64,000 nt of DNA from the NCBI RefSeq assembly GCF_017744155.1, contig NZ_JAGHQT010000002.1, positions 423,634 through 487,633 on the forward strand, read 5' to 3'. Below the pieces are notes generated by a model. The model made no database searches and was not told the origin of the DNA. It was given only the letters and a program-made list of their open reading frames with translations. The stretch's first letter is position 1; each line of letters begins with the position of its first letter. Below, in pieces: positions 27,088-36,384 of the stretch. A program made the position numbers and the translations under genes. This stretch comes from Endozoicomonas sp. G2_1. Lineage in GTDB: Bacteria > Pseudomonadota > Gammaproteobacteria > Enterobacterales > Alteromonadaceae.

Positions 27088-28143
27088 CTAAGCGTCACTC
27101 GACTGTTGCCACAGATTAATGCCACCGTCGGCGGCGTGACGTTCAATAGCGGCTAATTCATCCTCAGAAAAGCTCAGGTTATCGAGCGCGCCAACACAGT
27201 CTTCAATTTGACTAACTTTGCTAGCACCAATTAACGCTGAGGTTACGCGACTGTCGCGCAATACCCAAGCAATCGCCATTTGCGCCAAAGACTGACCGCG
27301 GGCGACGGCAATGTCATTAAGCGCTTTAATATTAACAATATTTTCCTCGGTTAGTAACTCTGGCGACAAGGCACCAGCTCCAGCTGCTCGGCTGTCGTTT
27401 GGTACCCCATTTAAGTATTTATTGGTTAACATACCTTGTGCCAAGGGCGAAAAAGCAATACAGCCCATGCCTTGGACGTCAAGACACGCTAATAAATCGT
27501 CGCGCTCAAGCCATCGATTTAGCATTGAATAACTCGGCTGATGAATCAACAAGCGCGAACCAAACTCACGCATTAACTGATTCGCCTGTTCAGTGCGCAA
27601 ACGGCTATAAGATGAAATACCCACATAAAGCGCTTTGCCGGAATCAAGCGCTCGCTGCAATGCCCCCATAGTTTCATCAAGCGGTGTATCGGGATCAAAA
27701 CGATGAGAGTAAAATATATCGACGTAATCTAAGCCCATGCGCTGTAAGCTTTGATCGAGACTCGCCAATAAATATTTGCGACTGCCCCACTCGCCGTAAG
27801 GCCCTGGCCACATTTCATAGCCAGCCTTGGTTGAGACAATCAGTTCATCGCGATAACTGGCAAAGTCTTTCGCTAAAATTTGACCGAAGTTTTCTTCTGC
27901 AGAACCCGCTGGTGGGCCATAGTTATTAGCTAAATCGAAGTGATTAATGCCCAAGTCAAACGCGCTAAAGCACAGCTCACGGCGATGGTCATAGCTGGTA
28001 TCGTGGCCAAAGTTATGCCAAAGCCCTAGCGAAATAGCTGGCAGTTTTAAGCCGCTATTGCCACAACGGCGATAAGGCATCGACTCATAGCGCTGCGAAG
28101 ATGCGGTGTATTGACGCTTTTGATTTTGCCATCCAAGTGTCAC
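27088..28143 (-). CDS. aldo-keto reductase, YghZ/Gpr-like
   Basis: 351 residues, TIM-barrel aldo-keto reductase. Seen: the active-site Asp/Tyr region (HFDLANNYGPPAGSAEENFG), catalytic Lys in VSTKAGYEMWPGPYGEWGSRKYL, His in YSHRFDP. The MWPGPYGEWGS segment is characteristic of E. coli YghZ (glyceraldehyde-phosphate reductase). Begins at GTG 28143 with a good ribosome site (AAGGGG, 8 bases ahead). In this context it may act on aldose or lactaldehyde-type intermediates; exact substrate unknown. Confidence 0.82.
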   Translation of the reverse strand: MTLGWQNQKRQYTASSQRYESMPYRRCGNSGLKLPAISLGLWHNFGHDTSYDHRRELCFSAFDLGINHFDLANNYGPPAGSAEENFGQILAKDFASYRDELIVSTKAGYEMWPGPYGEWGSRKYLLASLDQSLQRMGLDYVDIFYSHRFDPDTPLDETMGALQRALDSGKALYVGISSYSRLRTEQANQLMREFGSRLLIHQPSYSMLNRWLERDDLLACLDVQGMGCIAFSPLAQGMLTNKYLNGVPNDSRAAGAGALSPELLTEENIVNIKALNDIAVARGQSLAQMAIAWVLRDSRVTSALIGASKVSQIEDCVGALDNLSFSEDELAAIERHAADGGINLWQQSSDA

Positions 28144-28193
28144 AGTGATACCCCTTTTATTAACCGAACTCGACGAATAGACAGTTATTTATA

Positions 28194-28333
28194 CCCAAAC
28201 CACCTCAAGATGCATGATTCAGCGCTATCACAGGGACTTAATATCAAGGCGCAGCTAGCAGGAATGGTCATTCCCTTTCAATTAGCTGCAACGCAGAGAG
28301 TAAGTTCCTGTGAAGCGCCCGAAGGGTTGGTTT
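28194..28333. repeat. long imperfect palindrome (REP/MITE-like element)
   Basis: Nested arms are visible: CCCAAACCACC with GGGTTGGTTT at the ends, AGCGC with GCGC(T), TCACAGGGACTTA with TAAGTTCCTGTGA, AGCTA with TAGCT, and a central GGAATGGTCATTCC. The whole 140 bp can fold as one arm. The look is that of a dispersed intergenic repeat; only one copy is in this window. Confidence 0.6.
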
Positions 28334-28416
28334 AAAAGTGATTTATACATCGTTATTGATTTTAACAAGGGAATAACCATTCTTTGCAATCAATGCCTTG
28401 TCTAAATCACTTTTAA
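28332..28416. repeat. second inverted-repeat element adjoining the first
   Basis: TTAAAAGTGATTTA (28332-28345) is perfectly complementary to TAAATCACTTTTAA (28403-28416), with AACAAGG and CCTTGT pairing inside. It abuts the previous palindrome, so the two may be one composite mobile repeat. Confidence 0.6.
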
Positions 28417-28521
28417 TTCCAACTGAATAAGTATTTTGAGGCGGCTTGAGTATATTTATTCGCCAAGTAATATTTGAGCCTGTTTCAGTAGAACCAAATT
28501 CAACCTAAAAAGTTAATACCA

Positions 28522-29652
28522 TTAGTTAACTTCTAAAAAGTCTCGGTGCGGCAATTCAGGAAACGGTTTACTCGGTAAAGTTTGGTACCAGAACGCCACC
28601 GACGAAATATCGTCTTGCAACGGCAAGTAACGGCGCTGTTCAATATCCCCCCCCCATTTGCCAAAATCACGCCAGCCAAGCGCTTGAATATCAACTTTCA
28701 GTTTACTTTCAAAACGGATAGGATCAGGGATATGCCAGCGGTACATGCCAAAGCGGTGCTGCGACTTGTAAACGCCATCTGGGCGATGAATTTCTGGAAC
28801 ACCAGCGTAAGGCGTGGTGTATTCGGTGTAGGCATTTGGGCGACCTGGCACAGCAGTGCCAATATCATAATTATACGAACCTAAGAAATAATCCTCTGTG
28901 CCGGTACCACAAATAGTCGGGAACTCGCCATCGTCGTCCATGTAGAATTTAATCTCACCTTCACCCCACCAGCCGTTATTATTAACGCCCCAAGTCATGT
29001 AGGTACCAACGTAATGACCTTGGCCTTCAACACCATCTAACAACGTGTGCAGTCCTTTATATGGTACAGGATTAGTGCGACGAAACTGAGCGTGGAAATA
29101 AGCGCAATCGGCAGGTACTTCAGTTTCGGTATAATTAATTTGATAATAAACGATAACTTTTTGCAGCGGGTCGCGATTTTCTATCGTAATGCGGGCGCTC
29201 TTTTGGTACGGCATTTCCCAAAAACAGTTAAACGCTAAACCTGGATTAACACAAACCGGCAACGAAGTGACTTGAGCAAAATCTTCTAAGCCACTACAGA
29301 AAAAGTCTCCTAACGGCACTTCTACCGATGGGTGTTCTTGACCATCCCAATACATGCGCAAAATTAAATCGCGTTTTTTCGGGCCTAAAGTGGTCATCCA
29401 AATTTGTTGAATGGCACCACCAGTTTTAATATCAGCTAAGGTAAAGGTTTCATTCGGCTCCATTTCAATACAAGGTGAAATTTTCCAACCTTGACCTAAG
29501 TCTCGACCAGGCCCCGCGCCCATGCCTTCAGTTGCCATGCCACCTTTGCCCGGTTCACCGGTAAAGTTTTCAGCACTGATTGAGCGGGTTTTTGCTTTTG
29601 ACAGACGGGACAAATTGCCCATATCTACGCCTAAACCATTAAATTGCGACAT
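28522..29652 (-). CDS. GH172 (DUF2961) glycoside hydrolase, cytosolic
   Basis: 376 residues covering the full DUF2961 jelly-roll: SISAENFTGEPGKGGMATEGMG, GGAIQQIWMTT, LRMYWDGQEHPSVEVPLGDFF, then GEGEIKFYMDDDGEFPTICGTGTEDYF, which contains the two conserved acidic catalytic candidates (in EGE and GTGTED), and YRWHIPDPIRFESKLKV. GH172 members act on alpha-D-fructofuranosides or alpha-D-arabinofuranosides. No signal peptide, so the substrate must be imported. It follows the GPH transporter by 25 bases in the same operon. D-arabinose shares the C2-C4 configuration of L-fucose, so its product could enter the pathway encoded here. Confidence 0.85.
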   Translation of the reverse strand: MSQFNGLGVDMGNLSRLSKAKTRSISAENFTGEPGKGGMATEGMGAGPGRDLGQGWKISPCIEMEPNETFTLADIKTGGAIQQIWMTTLGPKKRDLILRMYWDGQEHPSVEVPLGDFFCSGLEDFAQVTSLPVCVNPGLAFNCFWEMPYQKSARITIENRDPLQKVIVYYQINYTETEVPADCAYFHAQFRRTNPVPYKGLHTLLDGVEGQGHYVGTYMTWGVNNNGWWGEGEIKFYMDDDGEFPTICGTGTEDYFLGSYNYDIGTAVPGRPNAYTEYTTPYAGVPEIHRPDGVYKSQHRFGMYRWHIPDPIRFESKLKVDIQALGWRDFGKWGGDIEQRRYLPLQDDISSVAFWYQTLPSKPFPELPHRDFLEVN

Positions 29653-29677
29653 TCTTCTTCCTCAACTAAATAATTAA

Positions 29678-31027
29678 TTAACTAGCAGCTCTCAGTTCAA
29701 CAAGCTCTTGCGCTTGCTGCTCGACTACTACACCAGTTAACTTCATACGATAAATAACAATACCGGTAATAATAAAACCAACCGCGGGTAATAAAGTGAA
29801 AACGGTTAAAATGCCCGAAACAGTTTCTTGGCTCTGATCAACGCCACCACTTTGGTAACCGTAAACAGTCAACATGTAGGTAGCAAAAGCACCACCAATG
29901 GCAAGCCCTACCTTTAATGAAAAAATAGTAAATGATGAAATGAGTCCATCTAAACGACGATTATTTTTCAGCTCACCGTAATCTGTAACATCTGCCATAG
30001 TAGAAAATATCAAAGGCGCCATCATTTGGTTAAACAAGCCAACAAAAAACTGCATCACTAAAATCGCGATAATAAACTGACTGCCAATAAGGTAAGTCGC
30101 TGCCGACAGCAGCGCACTAATAAAGCACAACATTACCCAGGCATTGCGCTTACACATGCGCTTGGTCAAAGGATTGGCTAAGGCACTACCAATAATGCCA
30201 CCGACCATCCACACCGAAAGAAATACTGCCAAAGTCGTGCCGCCATCTTCTACATAATAATTAATATAGTAGGCCGCCATTGTGCCCTTGATAGTTTGCG
30301 AAGTGACTAAAATCAGTACAGCTAAACCCAGCAAGCGCCATTGGTCATTGGCAAAAACTTGCAAGAAGTCTTGTTTAACATTTTTCTTGCCAGTAACAAC
30401 AGGCTTAACGCGCTCTGTCGTACTGGCAAAACAAATCAAAAATAACACTACAGATAGTGCTGCCATCACCATCATCGCTTGGCGATAGCCCTCGGCTTTG
30501 TTATCTCCTCCCAGTAAATCCGCCAGTGGTAATACACAAGTAGTGACAATCAAGCCGCCAGCGGTAGCTGCAACAAAGCGATAAGAATTAAGCGAGACCC
30601 GCTCTTTCGGATCTGCCGTCATCACGCTGCCAAGAGAAAAATAAGGAATATTGGTTGCGGTGAACAACAACATTAATAACGCATAGGTTGCATATGCATA
30701 AATCGTTTTACCGTCTGCACTTAAATCTGGCACAGTAAAAACTAATACTGAAGAGATTGCGTAAGGCACACATAAAAACAATAAAAACGGACGATACTTC
30801 CCCCAGCGGGATTCATTGCGATCGACAATCGCTCCCATTAACGGATCAGTAACCGCATCAAAAATTCGCACCACTAAAAAAATAGCAGTCACCGTTGCTG
30901 CATCAAGGCCAAAGATATCAGTATAAAAATAGGATAAAAGAAATACGACCGAAGTATAAACAAAGTTACCCGCCATATCGCCTAAACTAAAACCAACCTT
31001 CTCTTTGAAAGATAATTGTACATTCAT
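29678..31027 (-). CDS. GPH (MelB-type) sugar:cation symporter
   Basis: 449 residues from ATG 31027, which has a ribosome site (AAGAG) seven bases ahead; an upstream ATG at 31063 lacks one. The start NVQLSFKEKVGFSLGDMAGNFVYTSV and the motif FDAVTDPLMGAIVDRNESRWGKYRPFLL identify the glycoside-pentoside-hexuronide family. About 12 membrane segments. It imports a mono- or oligosaccharide with Na+ or H+. Position just ahead of a cytosolic GH172 enzyme suggests a short oligosaccharide or glycoside as cargo. Confidence 0.9.
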   Translation of the reverse strand: MNVQLSFKEKVGFSLGDMAGNFVYTSVVFLLSYFYTDIFGLDAATVTAIFLVVRIFDAVTDPLMGAIVDRNESRWGKYRPFLLFLCVPYAISSVLVFTVPDLSADGKTIYAYATYALLMLLFTATNIPYFSLGSVMTADPKERVSLNSYRFVAATAGGLIVTTCVLPLADLLGGDNKAEGYRQAMMVMAALSVVLFLICFASTTERVKPVVTGKKNVKQDFLQVFANDQWRLLGLAVLILVTSQTIKGTMAAYYINYYVEDGGTTLAVFLSVWMVGGIIGSALANPLTKRMCKRNAWVMLCFISALLSAATYLIGSQFIIAILVMQFFVGLFNQMMAPLIFSTMADVTDYGELKNNRRLDGLISSFTIFSLKVGLAIGGAFATYMLTVYGYQSGGVDQSQETVSGILTVFTLLPAVGFIITGIVIYRMKLTGVVVEQQAQELVELRAAS

Positions 31028-31075
31028 AACTAAACTCTTATTTTTTTCAATATAAACTACCATAAGCTATTCAAA

Positions 31076-31091
31076 ATATAAAACAACATTT
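31076..31091. promoter_or_regulatory. half-operator upstream of the transporter
   Basis: ATATAAAACAACATTT matches the left half of operator copy A (ATATAAAAC, two bases, CATTT) about 50 bases upstream of the GPH gene start. The second arm is not conserved, so this is a weak site. Confidence 0.35.
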
Positions 31092-31274
31092 TAAATAAAA
31101 ACTTATTACTATCTTCCGACCATTAACAAATAGAAAGATCTTAATAAAATTTCAGTTAGTAGTACCGACTAAATACCGAATATTAAATAGAGATAACTTA
31201 ACAACATGTATAGAAGTACGTAAAAGTTTCAGTATCTAAGTTAAACAAAACATTAAACAATTTCGAATTGTAAA

Positions 31275-31301
31275 AGCCAACGGCTAAATAACCGTTGGCT
31301 T
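31275..31301 (-). terminator. intrinsic terminator after first beta-helix gene
   Basis: AGCCAACGG pairs with CCGTTGGCT around an 8-base loop, with four T residues following on the minus strand. A near-identical hairpin follows the paralogous gene at 36350-36376. Confidence 0.75.
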
Positions 31302-31308
31302 AACATCA

Positions 31309-34300
31309 CTACTGGCCAAATACCTGCACTTCGGCCAACGTTAAAACGTTTTCACCATTCACGGCGGTATTCGCTAATTGAACACGGACATAACGGCCAC
31401 TGCGATTAACACTTATATCTGTGCTGTTGCCCGCAGTACCAGCGTTTTGATGATCAAAAACACCTGCGGTCGCTTGAGCAACTGCCAGCGTTTCACCAGC
31501 AAAAGGTACGTCTGAAACTAAAACATGGAAGTTAGTCAAACGGCTTGAGCAACAGTCGGTGCGGTTCCAAATCACGACATTATCAATCGTTTTCACTTCA
31601 CCTAAATCCACTTCCCAGTAGCCTTGACTAGCAAGATCAGTATGTGACAGTGAGTTATCACCGACATTGCCACTGGTATTGCCATCAATCGCTTGATCTG
31701 CGGAAAAATCAAAACCAGGGAAACTCAAGGTCGTCGACTGTGAGGCAGTACCAGTTAAGGCAAGGTTGGTCGGTGTTGTACTAACGTCGCTACCAAATAC
31801 TTGTAATTCAGCAAACACTAAAGAACGGGTTGTACTATTAGTGTTCTTTTGAATGCGAATATAGCGACCAGTGCGATTAACTTGGTAATCTTCACTTGCG
31901 CCAGCAACACCCGTGTTATCAATGGTCATCACATTCGCCTGCGCTTGGCTAGCGGCAACTGAGGTGCCAGTAAAGGCAGTATCAGAAACAAAGATATGGA
32001 ATTGCTCTAATGCATCTGTACAGCAAGGATCAGTGCGATTAAACAATTTAAGCGTATCTATTTGCTTAACTTCACCTAAGTCCAGTGTCCAATACGGTTC
32101 TGGGTGATCCCCGGTGTGAATCACTGAACCACCACCAAACAAACCGTTGGTATTGTCGTCAATCGCACGGCTGGCAACACCACCAAACAGCGTACTAATC
32201 TGACTAGCGGTACCAGCAAGCGCAAGGTTATTTCCTGAACTCGGCGGCGTTGTTGTTGTGCTGCTGTATACCTCGACTTCAGCAATAGTCAGCACGTTAT
32301 CGCCACTGATAACCTCATTAGCCGCTTGAATGCGCACGTAACGACCACTGCGATTTACCGCAAAATCAGCTCTTGTACCAACAGCATCTGAACGGAATAA
32401 ATCGAGCACATTAGCTTGGTTTTGACTATCACTGACACTGGTGCCGGTAAACGGCGAGTCTGAAACAAACACGTGGAAGTTATTGAGGCGACCACTACAG
32501 CAATCGGTACGGTTGTAGATGCGAATAGAATTAAGGTCTTCAACAGAACCCAAGTCTAGCGTCCAAGAGGGTTGACCTTCGGTATCAGCGGTATGAGTAA
32601 CCGACCCCCCATTAACAACAAAGGTACCATTGGTGTTGCCATCAATAGCTTTATCGGCAGTACCACCAAAAATAGTTGATGATTGTGTCGCTGTACCATT
32701 AACTGCAATATTGTTACCGACAGGGTCAATACTGGTTTCGCCAGTCACTTTAACCCGTAAAAGGCCAAAGTTTTGATTATTTGAATCGGTTACGTTTATC
32801 CGAACATATCTCGCGGTTGGATTACCTTGAATAATGGTGTCGTTAATCGCTTGTAAATTGGTATAAGAAGTTGTCGGTGGTATGGTCACACCCAAGCCAC
32901 CAAAGGTTCTGAAGGTTAAATCGGTAAAGTTAGTACCATCAACGGAACCTTGAATACCAAAAGTAATATTGTTTTTAATGTAATTAACTTCATTATTACC
33001 GTCCACTCGACCAAAGGCTAAACTAACGTGATCAAGCCCTATTGGCGAGCCTAAATCGACTTGCCACCAGCCCGAGGTTTGACCATCGCCAGCATACCAA
33101 TAGGTATAAGCATTGGCATCAATGGCATTACCCGCAGTTGAAGTGTTAGACGATGCTCTTGCCGTTTTACCCACCACTAAACCATTGGCTGGTGGCGTTG
33201 TCCCTGGAGGTAAAGGTAAAGCTGCAGGTAAGCTAGCGACAATGTCAGCAACAGTGCGTTGTACTGGGTTAGCTTTGCGACCAGCGGCGTCAACAATCGC
33301 TTGTGAACTTGGCTGGAAATTTGGGCTACCGCCAGACCAGTCATTAGCGTTAGGGCCAGTGGTTGGAATATTGTGGTAGCTAGGTGGCCCACCGGCGGTA
33401 TTAATGTGCAGATTCAGCCTTGGTCCAGTATTGTTGTAAGAAACGTTTTTATCTACTTGGAAACCGCGAGAACCGTTATCCAGATAAACAGCGCCATTTA
33501 AATCAAGCGCTTGAGTAACCACATTACCCGTTACTCGACTATTCATATTAGACGACAAGTTATAAACACCACCACCGTCGTGACGTACCAACATCGAGCG
33601 CGTGATTTGATTCTCTAATACTAAGGTTTCTTTGAGCTGGGTCTCATCGTTATAAGCCTTACCAGAGTTGTCTGTGGTAAAAGCCCATTCATCGACATCG
33701 TAACGTCCCCAACCCCAACCGATTGAAATACCTGTGTATGGCACGTCTTCAACTGTGTTATTAGTGATCACCGTGCGTTCAGCCCAAAGACTGGTAATAC
33801 CTGGATTATCGTCGTACTCAACCGAAACAAATCTAACTAAATTGTTATCAATTAAGTTATCTTTAACGGCAAAACTCGGATCTTCAATGTGATGATCTTG
33901 CGCGGTACCAATACCAACGGCACTCCCTGAAATATCTTCAAAAACATTGTTAAATACCGTGTTTAACCTTGTACCACGGGCAAAGGCGATGCCATTGGCA
34001 CCTAAGTGGACAAAGCGGTTATTCTTAAAGACAATATTTTCAGAGTGAACAAAGTGTAAGTTGCCCGGCATTTCGGTAATGCCATCAAAGGCATCTTCAA
34101 TATTGCGGAAGTTGATATCATCGCGCAAGGTAACGCCGGATTGAATAGAAACGTAACCAACCGGCTGATTTGGCAATAACCAAGTGGCGTGGGCAAAGGT
34201 TAAACCATCAAACTCAACATGGCTGACGCCATTGCCGTCAACCAGCTTTTCCAAACGAGGCATAACCACAGAAACCGCATTCGGTCCCGTTAAGTTCTCA

Positions 34301-35097
34301 CCGACCTTAGGGTTGTAATACAAGGTATTAGTTGACTTGTTGTGGTACCACTCGCCGTCTGAGTCCAACAACTCAAATGCGTTTTCAGCCCATAAAACAC
34401 CAGCGCCTTGGTCAACTAAGCCAAACGGTCCCATCGCTGAAGCACTGAAAAATTCGGCATCCATCGTCGCCTGATTGCCACTGACAGAAGCGACACCACC
34501 GCGATACATTTTCCAGCGAAAGCCAAACACTAACTCGATATCACTGTGATTTCCCCAATTAGCAACGCCAGCTGGCGTACTATAGCCTGAGCCATTTCTG
34601 GCCCATCCAGCACCATTAACACTACGGGCGCGGGTAGCTCGTTGGTCGTTAACATAAAGCTGGCGAGAATCCATACCTGCGGGTACTGTCGCCTGCCAGA
34701 TACCATCGTTATCGACATCGCTCCAACCAGTTACAGGAGAGCCACCACTAACCGTCGCTTGCCCCGGGTTTTCAGCGCGGTAAGTCACTTTATAGCTCGC
34801 CGAACCAGAGTCGGCTGCGGTTAAATTGAGCGGTGAAGATAGATAATAAGTACCATCTTTTAGAATGATATTAATCTCTTCTGTTAATGGCCGGGCAATA
34901 TTTCGCGCTTGCATCTGCGCTCGATGCAGCGTTTTATATGGTGCAGATGCACTGCCATCGGCAAAAAAATCATTGCCTGTTGGCGAGACATAAATATCGA
35001 CGGCAGCAACATTAAACGCGGCAAAAGCGAGAACGCCTGTTGTAAGAAAAAGGTTACTTAATACAGCACAAGTAATCTTATTTTGATTTTTATTCAT
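31309..35097 (-). CDS. secreted GH141-like beta-helix protein with discoidin and three F-type lectin domains (copy 1)
   Basis: 1262 residues. Signal peptide to about residue 32 (ending AVD). Right-handed beta-helix module at about 32-630: IYVSPTGNDFFADGSASAPYKTLHRAQ, DGTYYLSSPLNLT, ATVSGGSPVTGW, VEFDGLTFAHATWLLPNQPVGYVSIQ, then repeated strands; this resembles GH141, a family with alpha-L-fucosidase and xylanase members. Next an F5/8 type C domain (about 640-790), then three F-type lectin (CBM47-like) domains with RTD motifs near residues 862, 1020 and 1179. Domains 1 and 3 keep the fucose site pattern (His, then RTDCCSxR with vicinal Cys); in domain 2 the motif is RTDPCCTD and lacks the last Arg. 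Catalytic residues were not assigned. Confidence 0.8.
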   Translation of the reverse strand: MNKNQNKITCAVLSNLFLTTGVLAFAAFNVAAVDIYVSPTGNDFFADGSASAPYKTLHRAQMQARNIARPLTEEINIILKDGTYYLSSPLNLTAADSGSASYKVTYRAENPGQATVSGGSPVTGWSDVDNDGIWQATVPAGMDSRQLYVNDQRATRARSVNGAGWARNGSGYSTPAGVANWGNHSDIELVFGFRWKMYRGGVASVSGNQATMDAEFFSASAMGPFGLVDQGAGVLWAENAFELLDSDGEWYHNKSTNTLYYNPKVGENLTGPNAVSVVMPRLEKLVDGNGVSHVEFDGLTFAHATWLLPNQPVGYVSIQSGVTLRDDINFRNIEDAFDGITEMPGNLHFVHSENIVFKNNRFVHLGANGIAFARGTRLNTVFNNVFEDISGSAVGIGTAQDHHIEDPSFAVKDNLIDNNLVRFVSVEYDDNPGITSLWAERTVITNNTVEDVPYTGISIGWGWGRYDVDEWAFTTDNSGKAYNDETQLKETLVLENQITRSMLVRHDGGGVYNLSSNMNSRVTGNVVTQALDLNGAVYLDNGSRGFQVDKNVSYNNTGPRLNLHINTAGGPPSYHNIPTTGPNANDWSGGSPNFQPSSQAIVDAAGRKANPVQRTVADIVASLPAALPLPPGTTPPANGLVVGKTARASSNTSTAGNAIDANAYTYWYAGDGQTSGWWQVDLGSPIGLDHVSLAFGRVDGNNEVNYIKNNITFGIQGSVDGTNFTDLTFRTFGGLGVTIPPTTSYTNLQAINDTIIQGNPTARYVRINVTDSNNQNFGLLRVKVTGETSIDPVGNNIAVNGTATQSSTIFGGTADKAIDGNTNGTFVVNGGSVTHTADTEGQPSWTLDLGSVEDLNSIRIYNRTDCCSGRLNNFHVFVSDSPFTGTSVSDSQNQANVLDLFRSDAVGTRADFAVNRSGRYVRIQAANEVISGDNVLTIAEVEVYSSTTTTPPSSGNNLALAGTASQISTLFGGVASRAIDDNTNGLFGGGSVIHTGDHPEPYWTLDLGEVKQIDTLKLFNRTDPCCTDALEQFHIFVSDTAFTGTSVAASQAQANVMTIDNTGVAGASEDYQVNRTGRYIRIQKNTNSTTRSLVFAELQVFGSDVSTTPTNLALTGTASQSTTLSFPGFDFSADQAIDGNTSGNVGDNSLSHTDLASQGYWEVDLGEVKTIDNVVIWNRTDCCSSRLTNFHVLVSDVPFAGETLAVAQATAGVFDHQNAGTAGNSTDISVNRSGRYVRVQLANTAVNGENVLTLAEVQVFGQ

Positions 35098-35294
35098 TAC
35101 TAGTCCTCTTAGTTAGATGGCCGTTTAACCAATTGAGTGCAGTCTGCACAAAAATCGAACAACCATTCAAAAGATAAGACTTATGACAAGTTAAAACCCC
35201 TTACTAGACAGCATAAAAATAAAACACTTTTATTCGTGACAAACAATCAACCCACGAACACCAAACAAAAACACTAAAACCACAGTACTAACTA

Positions 35295-35559
35295 GGGCGT
35301 GTTGATCTTTCGAGATTAAATTTTGTTCAATCTAAACGCTTTCTGATCGCGGCGCTCGGGTTGTAGTATAGTTATTCTATTTAAAAACCGAGCAACAATG
35401 AGCAGGAAGCGTTTAGATGAACCCAAAGGGCAGCGCCTGTTTGGCTTTTCTACTGTGTTGTCGCAGGGTTTGTGTAGAATAACTACACGACATCTGCTCC
35501 GCCTTGTATAAAAACCAAACAGACTGCTGCAAAAACAATCCTGAAAGATCAACACGCCC
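35295..35559. mobile_element. MITE-like element, copy 1
   Basis: 265 bp with terminal inverted repeats starting GGGCGTGTTGATCTTTC (17 identical bases, then a further GATT in register) and flanked by TA on both sides, consistent with a TA target duplication. An internal inverted repeat (TCTAAACGCTTTCTG with CAGGAAGCGTTTAGA) follows the left end. No transposase is encoded; a 79-codon frame inside is not considered a gene. A second copy lies at 55263-55528. Confidence 0.85.
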
Positions 35560-35592
35560 TAAGCAATGGTGGTTTTAACAAGGCCATTTAAA

Positions 35593-35626
35593 AATAAAAA
35601 AGCTAGAATTGTATACAACTCTAGCT
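35593..35626 (-). terminator. intrinsic terminator of the PEP-CTERM gene
   Basis: AGCTAGA pairs with TCTAGCT enclosing the palindrome TTGTATACAA, followed on the minus strand by six or more T residues. It lies about 65 bases after the PEP-CTERM gene stop. Confidence 0.8.
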
Positions 35627-35690
35627 CTTCGCTACACATCAAATACCTGTTAAATAACTAGCAGTTGTCTTAACAAAAATGCTCAGTGTC

Positions 35691-36290
35691 TTAGCTGTGC
35701 TTTCTTCTTAAAACGCTGATACCAGCTAAACCTAGTATTAATAACAACATTGAACCGGGCTCTGGTACCTCCGCCGTTTGAATATTGTCAACAAAAAAAC
35801 CAGCTGTTTGACCAAATGCTCCTGTATTTGGTGGCGTTAAATTCTCAGCAAACGAAATTCGCTGTAGATCACTAAAAGAGGCATCTAAACTAAATGTAGT
35901 GAAGCTTCCCGACACATTGAAAATTTGAGATACGGTTGAGTTGTCTGCCAAAGTCCCTACCACAACAACAGTTCCTGACAATGATGAAAATAGTGATGCT
36001 AAATCAAAGCCTAACACGGTAAACAACGAATTATCATCAGCAAACATTGTCAACCTTGCAGGCGCGGCTCCACCGCCCTGAGCACCAATTCGCGTTGTCC
36101 CATTGGAGCTTAAACCTGGAAAAGGATCCGGCTCTACAAAAACACCAAAGGCAGAAGCTTCAAAATCAAAAATAAAACCATCTGTATTAATTGGGTCTGC
36201 AGGCCCACCGGGTAACGCTTCAAAATCAATTAAGCCAGCATGGCTCGAAAAAGAGCCTAGTAACAATAAAGCACATAATAATTTTTTCAT
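35691..36290 (-). CDS. PEP-CTERM sorting domain protein
   Basis: 199 residues from ATG 36290, which has an AAGGAAG ribosome site; the longer frame from 36344 lacks one. Signal peptide (MKKLLCALLLLGSFSSHAG), a beta-rich body (LIDFEALPGGPADPIN, ARLTMFADDNSLFTVLGFDLAS, GTVVVVGTLADNSTVSQIFNV), then VPEPGSMLLLILGLAGIS and the basic end VLRRKHS, the tripartite PEP-CTERM tail recognised by exosortase EpsH/XrtA systems. Exosortase must be elsewhere. It sits between the two beta-helix paralogues. Function unknown; a surface or exopolysaccharide-linked role is the family expectation. Confidence 0.88.
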   Translation of the reverse strand: MKKLLCALLLLGSFSSHAGLIDFEALPGGPADPINTDGFIFDFEASAFGVFVEPDPFPGLSSNGTTRIGAQGGGAAPARLTMFADDNSLFTVLGFDLASLFSSLSGTVVVVGTLADNSTVSQIFNVSGSFTTFSLDASFSDLQRISFAENLTPPNTGAFGQTAGFFVDNIQTAEVPEPGSMLLLILGLAGISVLRRKHS

Positions 36291-36349
36291 ATTTACTTCC
36301 TTCTCTATAAGTGGCTTATCTAATGACAAGCCGACGAAAGTCAATAATT

Positions 36350-36376
36350 AAGCCAACGGCTAAACAACCGTTGACT
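36350..36376 (-). terminator. intrinsic terminator after second beta-helix gene
   Basis: AAGCCAACGG and CCGTTGACTT form a stem (one mismatch) around an 8-base loop, in the same place and with nearly the same sequence as the hairpin after the first paralogue. Confidence 0.65.
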
Positions 36377-36384
36377 TGACATTA

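Larger units (their letters stand above)
28144..28521. other. gene-free stretch dominated by inverted-repeat elements
   Basis: 378 bp between the GH172 gene and the aldo-keto reductase gene, both on the minus strand. Two adjoining long imperfect palindromes (28194-28333 and 28332-28416) fill most of it. The remaining 28417-28521 has nothing recognisable. Confidence 0.6.
35098..35690. other. gene-free stretch with promoter region, MITE and terminator
   Basis: 593 bp. The first 100 bp upstream of the copy 1 beta-helix gene resemble the region upstream of copy 2 (shared ACAACCATTCAAAAG and neighbouring sequence), so the promoter was duplicated with the gene. A MITE fills 35295-35559, and the PEP-CTERM gene terminator follows. 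Confidence 0.65.

Noticed and set aside
28111..28335. 74-codon plus-strand frame upstream of the aldo-keto reductase
   Set aside because: It lies across the palindromic repeat element and is a by-product of it.
35316..35555. 79-codon frame conserved in both MITE copies (also 55284-55523)
   Set aside because: Conservation comes from the repeat itself; the frame spans most of the element and has no ribosome site or protein-like features.
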